Shown here: in pieces, positions 27,238 through 36,195 of the stretch | Position numbering within the stretch: the stretch's first letter is position 1 | How the letters are laid out: each line of letters starts with the position of its first letter | NCBI GenBank assembly: GCA_905479065.1 | Contig: CAJQLB010000002.1 | Coordinates: 1 to 64,000, forward strand | Length of the DNA stretch: 64,000 bases | From: an uncultured Flavobacteriaceae bacterium | Lineage (GTDB): Bacteria > Bacteroidota > Bacteroidia > Flavobacteriales > Flavobacteriaceae | Direction of reading: 5' to 3' | Program-made: the position numbers and the translations under genes | The notes under the pieces: model-generated | Database searches by the model: none | The model's input: only the letters and a program-made list of their open reading frames with translations | What the model was told of the DNA's origin: nothing

Positions 27238-28695
27238 TTAGTTTTCTTGTTTTAACCAATTACTTTTAAAATCACAAGATTTTTGCTCATTAGCAATACT
27301 AATAAAGGTTTCCAAAATTTTACTTTCTTGCCATTTCTCAATTTCTTTCAATTGCTTTTCTTGAAGTGCCAGGTCTTTAATTTTGAGATAATCCTTTGCA
27401 AACTCAGCCTGATGCTCCTCTTTTCTCTCAGTTACTGTAAGTATTTTGAACATGACAGGGTTTTCACGGTCCTCATCTTGGTAGACAACACTGACGTCAC
27501 CATCACTTAGGTTTTGAAGTTGTGTATACAATTCAGTATCCATTTTTGTGAGCTCAAAACTATAATCTTGTGTCTCTGGATTACGTAACTGTCCACCATC
27601 ATATTTTGTTTCATCCTGATCACTGATTTCTAAAGCTGCATCAGCAAAACTAATATCTCCATCAATGATTCTTTGTCTAGTATTTTCTAATTTTGCTTTT
27701 GCCAATTTAATATTGTCATCAGTAATTTTTGGTCTTAATAATATGTGTTGCACATCATATTCTTGTCCTCTTATCTTTTCAAGACGAATGATATGATAAC
27801 CAAAAATAGTTTTGAAAGGTTCAGAAACTTCCCCCTCCTGAAGTGTAAAGGCCACCTCTCTAAATTCCTTTACCATTTCTGGTCGAGTTCTATTTAACGT
27901 ATATCTACCTCCAGTTCTTTTAGATGCCTCATCATCTGAGTATAAAACTGCTTTCGTTGTAAAACTTGCACCATTATCAAGGACATCTGATCTAAATTCA
28001 TTCAAACGATTAATAACTTTTTGCTTTTCATCGTCTGTAGTGTCAGGAATTACCACTATTTGAGCAACTCGCAGTTCAGTTCCAAATATTGGTCGTTCTT
28101 CCTCAGAAATGCTATTAAAAAACTGTCTTACTTCCTCAGGTGTTACTTCAATCTCTCCAGTAATCTCGTCTTGCATTATCTTTACCATTTGACCGTTTTT
28201 ATTGACATCATAAAACATATCTCTCAATTCTTGTTCGGTCCCTTTTTTATAAAATTTAACTAACTTATCCATTGAGCCAATTTGTTGACTAAAGGCATTG
28301 ATTTGTTGATCGACTCTTGAACGTATTTCTGCCTCATTTACAACCAAACTATCCTGTACGGAGTGATGCATATATAATTTATCTTCCAAAAGCTTTCCAA
28401 ACATCTCACAGCGGGTGGGCATATCTTCAGCAGACACGCCTCCTTGTTGAAGCATTTCAAACTCTCTACTAATATCTGATTCTAAAACAACATAATCACC
28501 AACAACAGCGGCAACACCATCGATTTTAAAGCGCTTTGAAGTGTCAATAACTTCTTTTGAATCAGTGGAGACAACATCTTTGTTTTCTTCTATTATTTCT
28601 TGTGCTGAAATGGCACCAGTCATAAAAATCGAGACCAATACGGTCCGATACACTGGTTTAATTAAATATTTCAAATTGTTTATTTTTAATTGCAT
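27238..28695 (-). CDS. SurA-like periplasmic chaperone with two parvulin domains
   Basis: A 485-residue exported protein. After a signal-like segment (LVSIFMTGAISAQE) comes a SurA-type N-terminal chaperone domain (VAAVVGDYVVLESDISREFE), then two parvulin prolyl isomerase modules: one around ELRVAQIVVI to GEVSEPFKTIFGYHIIRLEK, one from YDVQHILLRP to about 420. SurA guides unfolded outer-membrane proteins through the periplasm. The start overlaps the upstream gene by 38 bases; no later Met leaves a signal sequence, so the overlap appears real and suggests coupled translation. Second of three related chaperones here. Confidence 0.9.
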   Translation of the reverse strand: MQLKINNLKYLIKPVYRTVLVSIFMTGAISAQEIIEENKDVVSTDSKEVIDTSKRFKIDGVAAVVGDYVVLESDISREFEMLQQGGVSAEDMPTRCEMFGKLLEDKLYMHHSVQDSLVVNEAEIRSRVDQQINAFSQQIGSMDKLVKFYKKGTEQELRDMFYDVNKNGQMVKIMQDEITGEIEVTPEEVRQFFNSISEEERPIFGTELRVAQIVVIPDTTDDEKQKVINRLNEFRSDVLDNGASFTTKAVLYSDDEASKRTGGRYTLNRTRPEMVKEFREVAFTLQEGEVSEPFKTIFGYHIIRLEKIRGQEYDVQHILLRPKITDDNIKLAKAKLENTRQRIIDGDISFADAALEISDQDETKYDGGQLRNPETQDYSFELTKMDTELYTQLQNLSDGDVSVVYQDEDRENPVMFKILTVTERKEEHQAEFAKDYLKIKDLALQEKQLKEIEKWQESKILETFISIANEQKSCDFKSNWLKQEN

Positions 28696-29512
28696 CCTTG
28701 GTAATATCCTTTTCTAATTGTTTAATAAATTCTAGCTTTCTTTTGTTTATTACGATTTGTCTGATTGTTGGCATTACATATTCTATGGGCGCCAACTGAT
28801 TCCGTAATAACACATCAGTAATTTGCATCAAATATAGTCCTAAAGAGTCTTTGAGTTCTATAAAATTAGGTTTTTTTAACAATTCTTGTTTGTTTTGATT
28901 ACCTAGTATCCTAATTTTCTCAATGACTCGATCGTAGCGAATCCACATTGAATCGTTCAACGTGTATGATTTAAATTGTATTGAAATGGAATCTAAAATT
29001 CGTTTATCTTCATCATTGAACCTCTTAAAACGTTTTCTAATATCTTCTAAATTAATGCTGTTTTCATTGATATTAAGATATCTTAATTTTAACAAGTCCT
29101 CATTGAGTTTAAAAATTTCTCTATTTGACTGATACACCTCGAGTGCTTGATTTAAACTCACTGTGGTGTCCATACTTTGATTCACTAGAGCTTCCTGATA
29201 TGCCTTAGTAAATAAATCTGTTTTGTATTGCTCAACAAGACTACCAAATTCCTTTTGTTTAGACTCAGTTAAATTAATTTTGGCCTTTGATAATAATAAT
29301 TGCTGACTGGCCCACTTATTTATAAAATTATTGACAATAATAGCACTATCTGCCTCAGAAACATTGTCTAAGCCTAAATTTTTCAAACTACTTTCATAGA
29401 GAAATAAGTTATTGACTCTAGCTACTGGCGTACCTCCGTCTTGTCTTTCAAATAATTCGCAAGAGCTTATTAAGACACAAATGGCTATTATTAAATAAAC
29501 GTTTTTAATCAC
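28658..29512 (-). CDS. SurA-N-like chaperone lipoprotein without isomerase domain
   Basis: A 284-residue predicted lipoprotein (MIKNVYLIIAICVLISSC, acylated at Cys18). It has a SurA/PrsA-like helical chaperone region (VARVNNLFLYESSLKNLGL, NNFINKWASQQLLLSKAKIN) and a C-terminal helical part (YVMPTIRQIVINKRKLEFIK) but no recognizable parvulin domain. It starts with GTG at 29512, directly after the TAG of the upstream isomerase gene, and its end overlaps the next gene by 38 bases. It is therefore tied to both neighbours and is likely part of one outer-membrane protein folding set. Confidence 0.82.
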   Translation of the reverse strand: MIKNVYLIIAICVLISSCELFERQDGGTPVARVNNLFLYESSLKNLGLDNVSEADSAIIVNNFINKWASQQLLLSKAKINLTESKQKEFGSLVEQYKTDLFTKAYQEALVNQSMDTTVSLNQALEVYQSNREIFKLNEDLLKLRYLNINENSINLEDIRKRFKRFNDEDKRILDSISIQFKSYTLNDSMWIRYDRVIEKIRILGNQNKQELLKKPNFIELKDSLGLYLMQITDVLLRNQLAPIEYVMPTIRQIVINKRKLEFIKQLEKDITKDAIKNKQFEIFN

Positions 29513-31453
29513 CTAATTATTTAGTTGTTGTTTGGTCCTTTTTAGAACTTCTTTGTTTACGGACACTTTATATTTTTTGGACAAAACTTCCATCCAATTC
29601 TTTTCATAAATTATTTGGTAATCAGAGATGACTAATCCTTTGGCATCTTCGAAGGTTTTAATTGACTCTGGCAACACCTCGGTCACCATGACGATATGAT
29701 ACGCTTTATTCCATTTATAAATATCGGATAAACCTATCTTCATGAGAAAATCTTCTGGAATAATGTTGGTGTTTTTTGATAACATTCCTGTTGTCACTAA
29801 AATGTTTTGGTCACTAGTATTAATTTGTTGTTTAATTTCTTCCACTGTCTTGTTTTCAATTAACAGTTTTTTTGCCTTTTTAATGAACTCCTTTTTGGGA
29901 GATGTTACAAGAATCGCTTTAACTTTTTCAGGATTTAAATAGTCCTTTTTATTGGACTCATAAAAGGCATGAAGTGCGGCGGTATCGCTTTTCACAGCAT
30001 TCCAAACTTTGTCTTCCATTAAATCAAATAATAATAAACCTTCCCGATATTCATTTAAGATATTAGCAAAATCTACATTTACAAATTCTAAATTCTCTTC
30101 GTGGTATTTAAGTACCTCAGAATTGACAAAATTCTCGTACTGGGTTGTTACAAAATCTGTTACCGATTGTCGCACTTTTAAGCCTCTTTTTGAGTTATTT
30201 AAATAATTATAAAAATCAGAATATACCAATTGTTTATTACCAATTACTATGAATTGTTTACTCCCTTCAAAAGATTCGGATAACGTCCAAGTATTTTTAA
30301 AAAATTCTTCGTCAAAAAACTCTAAAAAATTTGGTAACACAACTGCTGCTTCCGGAACCTTGTAGTTCTGTCTTAATTTTTTACTCATAGCAGAACTAAT
30401 TAATTTTGAGCGTGAATCTCTCTTTACCTGTTGCTCGAGATCAGACTTTAATTGCTCATAAGACGCTAGAGGCGTTTTGTTGTATAGTTTTACGATGTGC
30501 CATCCGTAACTAGTTTTAAAGGGAATTGAAATGTCACCATTGTTTTGCAAACTAAACGCTACTTTCTCAAACTCAGCAGAGGCTAATTGACCTGTTTTAA
30601 AGGATTTTAATTTACCTCCCATCTTAGCCGAGCTTTTGTCCTCTGAAAATTGTTGCGCTAGTGATTCAAATTTTTGACCCTGCTGTAGCATTTTATAGAG
30701 TTCGTTAATTCTAACTTCTGCCTTAGCTAAACTATCATTTTCGTTTAAGGAAATCATGATATGTCCTACGGTAACCTCTCCTTGAGATTTGCGCTTATCT
30801 AACACTTTTACAACATGATATCCATATTGGGTTCTGAAAGGATCTGAAATCTCTCCAACGCCAGTGTTATAAGCAGCACTTTCAAAATCGTAAACCATCT
30901 TAAAACTTGAAAAATATCCTAAATCTTCCACAAAAACTGTGTTGCCATTATGAACTGAAGTTTTAACACTTTCAAAACCTTGCTTAAAAAATCGCTCTTT
31001 GAAATTCAATATTTTTTTATAGTAAGCAGTCGTATCTTTTTCATACTCTTCTATCCTAACTAAAATGTGTTGAGCTTTAATTTCATAAGACATTCTGTCA
31101 TAAGCTTCTTTAATCAATGCTTCTGTAACGTTACTTTCTGTTAAATATTTTTTACTCAGTTGCTTTTGATATCCTTTTAACTCTTTAAGGTAAGACGGCT
31201 TTTTATCTAATCCAATAGATTTTGCCTCTTGGAGTTTGAGTTTATAGTTGACAAAAAGATTTAAATACGCATCAATATCCTTTTGAGATTCATCTTGAAC
31301 AATCTCTAAATTTTTATTGTAAACTCGGATAAATTCTTGAGCGAGGATCGGTTCATCACCAACAGAAAATAAAACATCATCATTACTAATCTGACTAAAA
31401 ACAGTCATATGTGCAGAAACAAGTAACAACCATAAAAACGGAAATTTATTCAT
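29513..31453 (-). CDS. Periplasmic peptidyl-prolyl isomerase with tandem parvulin domains
   Basis: A 646-residue exported protein (signal peptide MNKFPFLWLLLVSAHMTVFS). An N-terminal chaperone segment (FSVGDEPILAQEFIRVYNKN) is followed by two parvulin domains (KAQHILVRIEEY to FRTQYGYHVVKVLD; VTVGHIMISLN to FKTSYGWHIVKLYN) and a long C-terminal region with a weak third module (PEKVKAILVTSPKKEFIKKA). PpiD/SurA-like proteins of this form help fold outer-membrane proteins. The ATG at 31453 gives a clean signal peptide; upstream in-frame codons give an unlikely Tyr/Cys-rich extension. First gene of the chaperone-MoxR operon. Confidence 0.9.
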   Translation of the reverse strand: MNKFPFLWLLLVSAHMTVFSQISNDDVLFSVGDEPILAQEFIRVYNKNLEIVQDESQKDIDAYLNLFVNYKLKLQEAKSIGLDKKPSYLKELKGYQKQLSKKYLTESNVTEALIKEAYDRMSYEIKAQHILVRIEEYEKDTTAYYKKILNFKERFFKQGFESVKTSVHNGNTVFVEDLGYFSSFKMVYDFESAAYNTGVGEISDPFRTQYGYHVVKVLDKRKSQGEVTVGHIMISLNENDSLAKAEVRINELYKMLQQGQKFESLAQQFSEDKSSAKMGGKLKSFKTGQLASAEFEKVAFSLQNNGDISIPFKTSYGWHIVKLYNKTPLASYEQLKSDLEQQVKRDSRSKLISSAMSKKLRQNYKVPEAAVVLPNFLEFFDEEFFKNTWTLSESFEGSKQFIVIGNKQLVYSDFYNYLNNSKRGLKVRQSVTDFVTTQYENFVNSEVLKYHEENLEFVNVDFANILNEYREGLLLFDLMEDKVWNAVKSDTAALHAFYESNKKDYLNPEKVKAILVTSPKKEFIKKAKKLLIENKTVEEIKQQINTSDQNILVTTGMLSKNTNIIPEDFLMKIGLSDIYKWNKAYHIVMVTEVLPESIKTFEDAKGLVISDYQIIYEKNWMEVLSKKYKVSVNKEVLKRTKQQLNN

Positions 31454-31642
31454 TTGTATACATTTTAAAACCAAGCAAAAATAGTAATAATAACCTATAA
31501 TGCAAGTTGTAAAATATGACAATAATTTCAGGACTTAGGATGTAGTAAATTGATTAGAAAATTCTCACAAACAAAAAACATTTCTCAAAATAAGTTTATC
31601 CAATTTATACACAATCTGGTTTACAATAACCATTAAATCTTT

Positions 31643-31650
31643 TATCTTTG
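31643..31650 (+). promoter_or_regulatory. Possible -7 element of the DUF1456 gene
   Basis: TATCTTTG ends four bases before the ATG at 31655. It would give a nearly leaderless mRNA. No TTG is seen at the proper distance. Confidence 0.4.
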
Positions 31651-31654
31651 GCAC

Positions 31655-31927
31655 ATGGGATTAACTAACAACGATATCTTCAAAAAACTTAGAGTTGCGC
31701 ACAAACTCCGTGATGATGATATCATAAAAATTTGTGCATTAAAAGATTTTAAAATTTCAAAAAGTGAATTAGGTGCAATTTTTAGAAATGAAAACCATCC
31801 TAAATATATGGAGTGTGGGGATCAATTTTTACGAAATTTTTTAGATGGCTTAATCATACATTTACGCGGACCACTTCCAAAGAATAATTCTACCAAGGTT
31901 CAAACTAAAAATTTCTCAAAATCGTAA
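31655..31927 (+). CDS. DUF1456 (YehS-like) protein
   Basis: A 90-residue protein holding one DUF1456 unit (MGLTNNDIFKKLRVAHKLRD, LKDFKISKSELGAIFRNENH, YMECGDQFLRNFLDGLIIHL). E. coli YehS and many relatives carry two such units, about 150 residues, so this is a short form with a basic tail. The function is unknown. It stands alone between the chaperone operon and the LytTR regulator gene. Confidence 0.8.
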   Translation: MGLTNNDIFKKLRVAHKLRDDDIIKICALKDFKISKSELGAIFRNENHPKYMECGDQFLRNFLDGLIIHLRGPLPKNNSTKVQTKNFSKS

Positions 31928-31966
31928 TATTGAGTCCTGTAAAAAATAGAACGTTTAAAAATAGAA

Positions 31967-32725
31967 TTATTCAATCCATTTTTTAAAATCTCTTACGCGG
32001 TCACGAGCAACTATTAAATCGTGTTCCTTATAATGATTCAGACTAATTTTTAATCTTGAATTGGTATAACTCACAATATCTCTTATGGCTTTTAAATGAA
32101 TAATTTGTTTTCTATTAATTCTGAAAAAGAAATCAGGTTCAAGTTCAAGTTCAAGTTGCTCAAGGGAACCATCAATACAATAATTTCTGGAATTCTTTGT
32201 GAAAGCATATGTAGCCTTATTTTCACTAAAAAAACATTCAATATCTTCAACATCAATGAGTTTTATATGATGCCCTATAGTAACAGAAAATCGTTTCTTA
32301 TAATCTCTGCCTTTGGGATTTACAAGTAATTCTCTAAGATCATTAAAATTTAAACGCGTCGCTTGTAGGTTTGAGATACGATTCTCAAATTTTTTTAATG
32401 CTTCAGCCAATTCTATTGTATCAATCGGTTTTAATAAGTAATCAATACTATTTAATTTAAACGCTTTTAAAGCATACTCATCAAAAGCCGTAGTAAAAAT
32501 AACTGCAGATTTAATATCGACATTCTCAAAGATCTCAAATGACAAACCATCACTTAGTTGAATGTCTAAAAAAATCAACTCAGGATGTTGGTTGTTATTG
32601 AACCAAATAATAGATTCCTCAACAGAATGCAGCATCTCTTTTACGTTTATATCATGTGCTAAAAGCATTCGATTTAATCGTCTTGCGGAAGGTTTCTCAT
32701 CTTCTATAATGATAGATTGTATCAC
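31967..32725 (-). CDS. LytTR-family response regulator
   Basis: A 252-residue response regulator. The receiver domain (1-120) has the acidic pair in MIQSIIIEDEKPSARRLNRM, the phospho-acceptor Asp in PELIFLDIQLSDGLSFE, and the conserved Lys in SIDYLLKPIDTIEL. The C-terminal LytTR DNA-binding domain covers about 140-250 (RFSVTIGHHIKLIDVEDIEC, FFRINRKQIIHLKAI). It is the last gene of a minus-strand cluster with the LytS-type kinase at 33503-34852, its likely partner. Confidence 0.94.
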   Translation of the reverse strand: MIQSIIIEDEKPSARRLNRMLLAHDINVKEMLHSVEESIIWFNNNQHPELIFLDIQLSDGLSFEIFENVDIKSAVIFTTAFDEYALKAFKLNSIDYLLKPIDTIELAEALKKFENRISNLQATRLNFNDLRELLVNPKGRDYKKRFSVTIGHHIKLIDVEDIECFFSENKATYAFTKNSRNYCIDGSLEQLELELEPDFFFRINRKQIIHLKAIRDIVSYTNSRLKISLNHYKEHDLIVARDRVRDFKKWIE

Positions 32726-32816
32726 GAAATAATAAGTTTTTAAAAATTAAATTTTCTATTCTATAGCTCTAAAGAATACAGATGGATGTGCCAAGGCATG
32801 GTTAGTTTCTATTAAT

Positions 32817-33170
32817 TTATTTAAAACGTTGGTATTCTTGTCTCTCTTTATCCATATATTCTTTTATTTTATTGGCTTCCCATTTTTTTCCAAACATTAA
32901 TCCTGGACCGTAAACTGCCATCAAATGAAAAAGTAAACCAATACCCCAAAATAAAGCAGTTGCATAAGTACCAAAATGCCAAAAGCCATTATCTGACTGT
33001 GTCCCAATGAGTACGATTAAAAATACATTAATTATTACATAAACAGCTAAATGCCAATAAAAAGCGATTAACTTATCTAATTTTTTCTTTGCCCTTAAGT
33101 AAGCATCCTCTTTTTCATAATCAAATTTTGAATGCTGCACATTTAATGATTCCTCTTTAAAATTTTCCAT
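32817..33170 (-). CDS. 2TM-domain protein
   Basis: A 117-residue membrane protein with one 2TM domain: a charged helix (YEKEDAYLRAKKKLDKLIAF), two membrane helices (LAVYVIINVFLIVLIG and ALFWGIGLLFHLMAVYG) and a basic, charged end (GKKWEANKIKEYMDKERQEY). The 2TM domain is common in Flavobacteriia, often beside LytS/LytTR pairs; its function is not known. Same operon as the kinase and a second free 2TM protein, 12 bases upstream. Confidence 0.88.
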   Translation of the reverse strand: MENFKEESLNVQHSKFDYEKEDAYLRAKKKLDKLIAFYWHLAVYVIINVFLIVLIGTQSDNGFWHFGTYATALFWGIGLLFHLMAVYGPGLMFGKKWEANKIKEYMDKERQEYQRFK

Positions 33171-33182
33171 CTTGCTTCTTTG

Positions 33183-33491
33183 TTAATCGTTACTTTGCTC
33201 TTCGTTAATAAATTGTTTAATTTTTCGCTCCTCCCAGTCGTGACCTATTATTAAGGGTAACAAAAACACAGAGAAGGCATGAATACTGAGGCCAACTCCC
33301 CAAAATAACCACATCCCAGAATAATTCAGATTAAATAACGATTCAAATTGTCCTGAATTCCTTATAATCTTAAAAACTACAATGATCGTATTAACTGAAA
33401 GATAGATTCCCAAATGATAATAAAAACCTTTTAATTTTTGGACTCTTGTTTTTGCTCGTAACAAGGCTGATTCTTTACTTAAATTTTTCAT
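33183..33491 (-). CDS. 2TM-domain protein
   Basis: A 102-residue 2TM-domain membrane protein, similar in plan to its neighbour: SALLRAKTRVQKLKGFYYHL, helices LGIYLSVNTIIVVFKII and MWLFWGVGLSIHAFSVFLLP, then GHDWEERKIKQFINEEQ. The ATG at 33491 gives a start 11 bases after the kinase stop; an upstream TTG would overlap the kinase. Function unknown. Confidence 0.88.
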   Translation of the reverse strand: MKNLSKESALLRAKTRVQKLKGFYYHLGIYLSVNTIIVVFKIIRNSGQFESLFNLNYSGMWLFWGVGLSIHAFSVFLLPLIIGHDWEERKIKQFINEEQSND

Positions 33492-33502
33492 ATTGTATTG
33501 TT

Positions 33503-34852
33503 TTAATTCCAACGATCATCGGAGGCTTCATTTTCCATATACTTTTCAATTTTTCTCTGTTCCCAAGAGCGCCCAAACACACCATCATTAACATAAACTT
33601 TATAAGCATGAAAAAGTAGTCCAATACCCCACCCAAACATTGGGAACCAAAACCACTGAAACCCCCAAAAAGTACGATAATTAATAAATATTAAAAAAGG
33701 AATTACGATGACGTACGACAGTAAACTGTAGTAAAATTCTTTTACCTCGTCAACATGTTTACGTGCTCGTACATAGCTGTCGTCAAATTGGTTTTGTGTT
33801 CTTGTTTTCATAATTGATATTTGTTTTGTAAGCATGGGTATTGCAACTGTAAATAATTCTGCTTTTTGATTAATAATTACTTTTCTATCTGTTAACAAAT
33901 GGTACCGTTGTTTGATATTTTCGAGTCCAACTCCGCTACTTTTTCTAAGTATCTGTTTTGGCTGTAAATTATTCTCCACAACTAAAAATCCTGATGACTC
34001 AAATATTTTGATTTTCAATGGTTTACTTGTTGTAACTATATTGTGTTTAACCGCATTTTCGAGTAATAATTGCAATGATAGCGGAACAACTTTACTGTCT
34101 AAATTTGTAACTTTCTCAGGAGTTTCAAATACAATACTATCTTCAAATCTCATTTTTAAAAGTGACATGTAAATTGATGCGAAATTTAACTCTTCTCTCA
34201 ATGTCACCAAATCTTTATTTTTCTGCTCCAATACATAGCGATAAACTTTCGATAATGACGCTGTGAAATTTTTTGCATTTATTGGATTTTCATCAATTAA
34301 ACTTGTTAAAACATTTAGACTATTAAATAAAAAATGAGGATCTAATTGATTTTTTAATGCATCAAATTTCGCACTTGCAGTTCCAGCAATAACCTTTTGC
34401 TCTTGTATTTTACTTTTTTGTAATTGTTGATAAAAGTAAAATACATGAAAAAGTGCTGAAATTACAACCATACACAAAAAAGCCAAGAGATACATTTTAA
34501 TGTTTTCTGTCTTCAAAAAATATTCGTAATCAATACCTTCTATTGCAACTCTATGAAGTAGTCGGAGAATAATAAACGAAACCATAGTAATCACAACGGA
34601 ACTTAAAAATCCTATAATGAGACGATATTTTTGATATCTGTACCAAACTACATAATGGTTTAAATACTTAAAAAAAGCAAAATTAATTAATGCCAAACAG
34701 ACACCATAAAACACATAAAAGCCATTAGATTGAATGTGCTTTAGGTTTAATAGAAGGCTTCTTTTTGGATCAACATTGAAAACCACAATAACCATGAATA
34801 AAAAAATGGCTATCAAAAAGCTAAACCCTATTGTTTTTAAAATTAATTTCAT
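33503..34852 (-). CDS. LytS-type sensor histidine kinase fused to a C-terminal 2TM domain
   Basis: A 449-residue protein. Four N-terminal membrane helices (to about 142) carry no obvious sensor domain. The kinase part has the phospho-acceptor His173 in KNQLDPHFLFNSLNVL, the N-box LQLLLENAVKHN and the G-box GVGLENIKQRYHLL. From Met348 onward the last 102 residues form a complete 2TM domain (FDDSYVRARKHVDEVKEFYY, then two helices and RSWEQRKIEKYMENE), very like the two free 2TM proteins downstream. The internal ATG at 33811 could also start a free 2TM protein. Partner regulator: the LytTR gene at 31967-32725. Confidence 0.92.
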   Translation of the reverse strand: MKLILKTIGFSFLIAIFLFMVIVVFNVDPKRSLLLNLKHIQSNGFYVFYGVCLALINFAFFKYLNHYVVWYRYQKYRLIIGFLSSVVITMVSFIILRLLHRVAIEGIDYEYFLKTENIKMYLLAFLCMVVISALFHVFYFYQQLQKSKIQEQKVIAGTASAKFDALKNQLDPHFLFNSLNVLTSLIDENPINAKNFTASLSKVYRYVLEQKNKDLVTLREELNFASIYMSLLKMRFEDSIVFETPEKVTNLDSKVVPLSLQLLLENAVKHNIVTTSKPLKIKIFESSGFLVVENNLQPKQILRKSSGVGLENIKQRYHLLTDRKVIINQKAELFTVAIPMLTKQISIMKTRTQNQFDDSYVRARKHVDEVKEFYYSLLSYVIVIPFLIFINYRTFWGFQWFWFPMFGWGIGLLFHAYKVYVNDGVFGRSWEQRKIEKYMENEASDDRWN

Positions 34853-35284
34853 AAGTTCTGATATCTAAAATGGTTTTACTTAAGCTCTTCGTGTCTCAAT
34901 TTAAATAGAAAGCCTTCATCAAATTTATTGGAGCTAGGTTTTTTTTGTTTATCATCTGCTTAAAGTTTAAAATAATATATTCACAACGAAAAAAACAATT
35001 TTAATAATGATAAAAATTAATCTAAACATAACACCCACTTATTTATACAGCAAATATCCACTATTGTTAAATTTTACAAAAAACAAAATTACCCAATCGT
35101 TGTATTAGTGTGCTGAACTGTCTAATTGAAATTATAACAGCATCCTCGAGTTTATTTCAATTAGTATTACTGGAATATTTTATTGTATGACAGATAAATC
35201 ATCTACCATTTTAATAACTAATAATATTATTGTATCAAATGCTTTGTATGAAATTAGTTAACTTACACTAATAAACTTAGTTTC
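34853..35284. other. 432-base divergent intergenic region with an 11-bp inverted repeat
   Basis: No gene is seen. This very AT-rich region separates the minus-strand kinase operon from the plus-strand DUF1684 gene and must hold both promoters. Its one clear feature is a perfect inverted repeat, CTAATTGAAAT (35122-35132) and ATTTCAATTAG (35154-35164), with 21 bases between. Confidence 0.5.
35122..35164. repeat. Perfect 11-bp inverted repeat
   Basis: CTAATTGAAAT and its exact reverse complement lie 21 bases apart, center to center 32 bases, about three helical turns. It could be a paired operator or a hairpin. No T run follows, so it is not a standard terminator. Confidence 0.5.
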
Positions 35285-36154
35285 ATGAAAAAGCTTTCAT
35301 CTCTATTACTCGTGCTCATTTTTTGTAACTGTTCAGGCAATAGCCAACAAAAAGAAGATAGTGATTATATTTCTGAAGTAAATGCTTACTTTAAGACTTT
35401 GAACAATGAGCGTAAAAATAATTATCTTCAATTAATTGCCTTATATCCTCTGAAAGAAGGTTCAAATACCTTTGGAAAAGATAGTTTAAATGATTTAATA
35501 TTAAATTTTGACTTGATTCCAAATTACGTTGGAAGTTATTATAGACAAGAAGATAGCTTGATATTTGATGGTGCCAAAGATTTAATGGTCCAATCAATGG
35601 ATTCCACCACCCTTAAAACGCCTGTAAAAATTGATGTTCAAGGTAATTCTGAAAAATTATTTCATCAAAATCTAAGCTGGAAAATTATTTCTCGATCAAA
35701 CCAATATTATCTTAGAATTTGGTACAAAAAAAATCCTAAAATCAACACCTTTAAAAAATTTTTACGTTATCCTACAAACAAGGATTATTTAATTAAGGCT
35801 CAATTCACTAGTTATGAGCAAGAAAAACATGAAATTGTAAAAGCTAAAATTGATGGAAAACGAATAACAAGCTTTATTGGAAATGTAACGTTTGCTTTAA
35901 ATGACAAGAACTTTACATTGGAAGTAGGACATAATGGTTTTATCATGGTTGGAGATTTGACAAATTCTAATACGACATATGGGGGTGGTCGATACATGTA
36001 TATCACGGTTCCTCAAAATAACGGAGATGTTAATTTAGATTTCAATAAACTCTACAACCCTCCGTGCTCATATTCTGTTTTCACTACCTGTTTATTTCCT
36101 CCAAGTCAAAATCAATTGTCATTTCCTATTTTTGCAGGCGAACAATCAATTTAA
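35285..36154 (+). CDS. DUF1684 lipoprotein
   Basis: A 289-residue predicted lipoprotein (MKKLSSLLLVLIFCNCSGNS; acylation at Cys14 or Cys16). The body matches DUF1684: an early KNNYLQLIALYPLKEGSNTF, the late GGGRYMYITVPQNNGDVNLD and FNKLYNPPCSYSVFTTCLFP, then PIFAGEQSI. The family is widespread and of unknown function; the strongly conserved end suggests a binding or catalytic site. It precedes the nitrilase by 41 bases and may be co-transcribed. Confidence 0.88.
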   Translation: MKKLSSLLLVLIFCNCSGNSQQKEDSDYISEVNAYFKTLNNERKNNYLQLIALYPLKEGSNTFGKDSLNDLILNFDLIPNYVGSYYRQEDSLIFDGAKDLMVQSMDSTTLKTPVKIDVQGNSEKLFHQNLSWKIISRSNQYYLRIWYKKNPKINTFKKFLRYPTNKDYLIKAQFTSYEQEKHEIVKAKIDGKRITSFIGNVTFALNDKNFTLEVGHNGFIMVGDLTNSNTTYGGGRYMYITVPQNNGDVNLDFNKLYNPPCSYSVFTTCLFPPSQNQLSFPIFAGEQSI

Positions 36155-36195
36155 AAAAAAACACTCATTACCTAAGCGTAATAATCTAAATTAAA

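Noticed and set aside
32817-33491. Two 2TM genes as a prophage holin-like pair
   Set aside because: They match the 2TM domain of the adjacent kinase and no phage gene is near.
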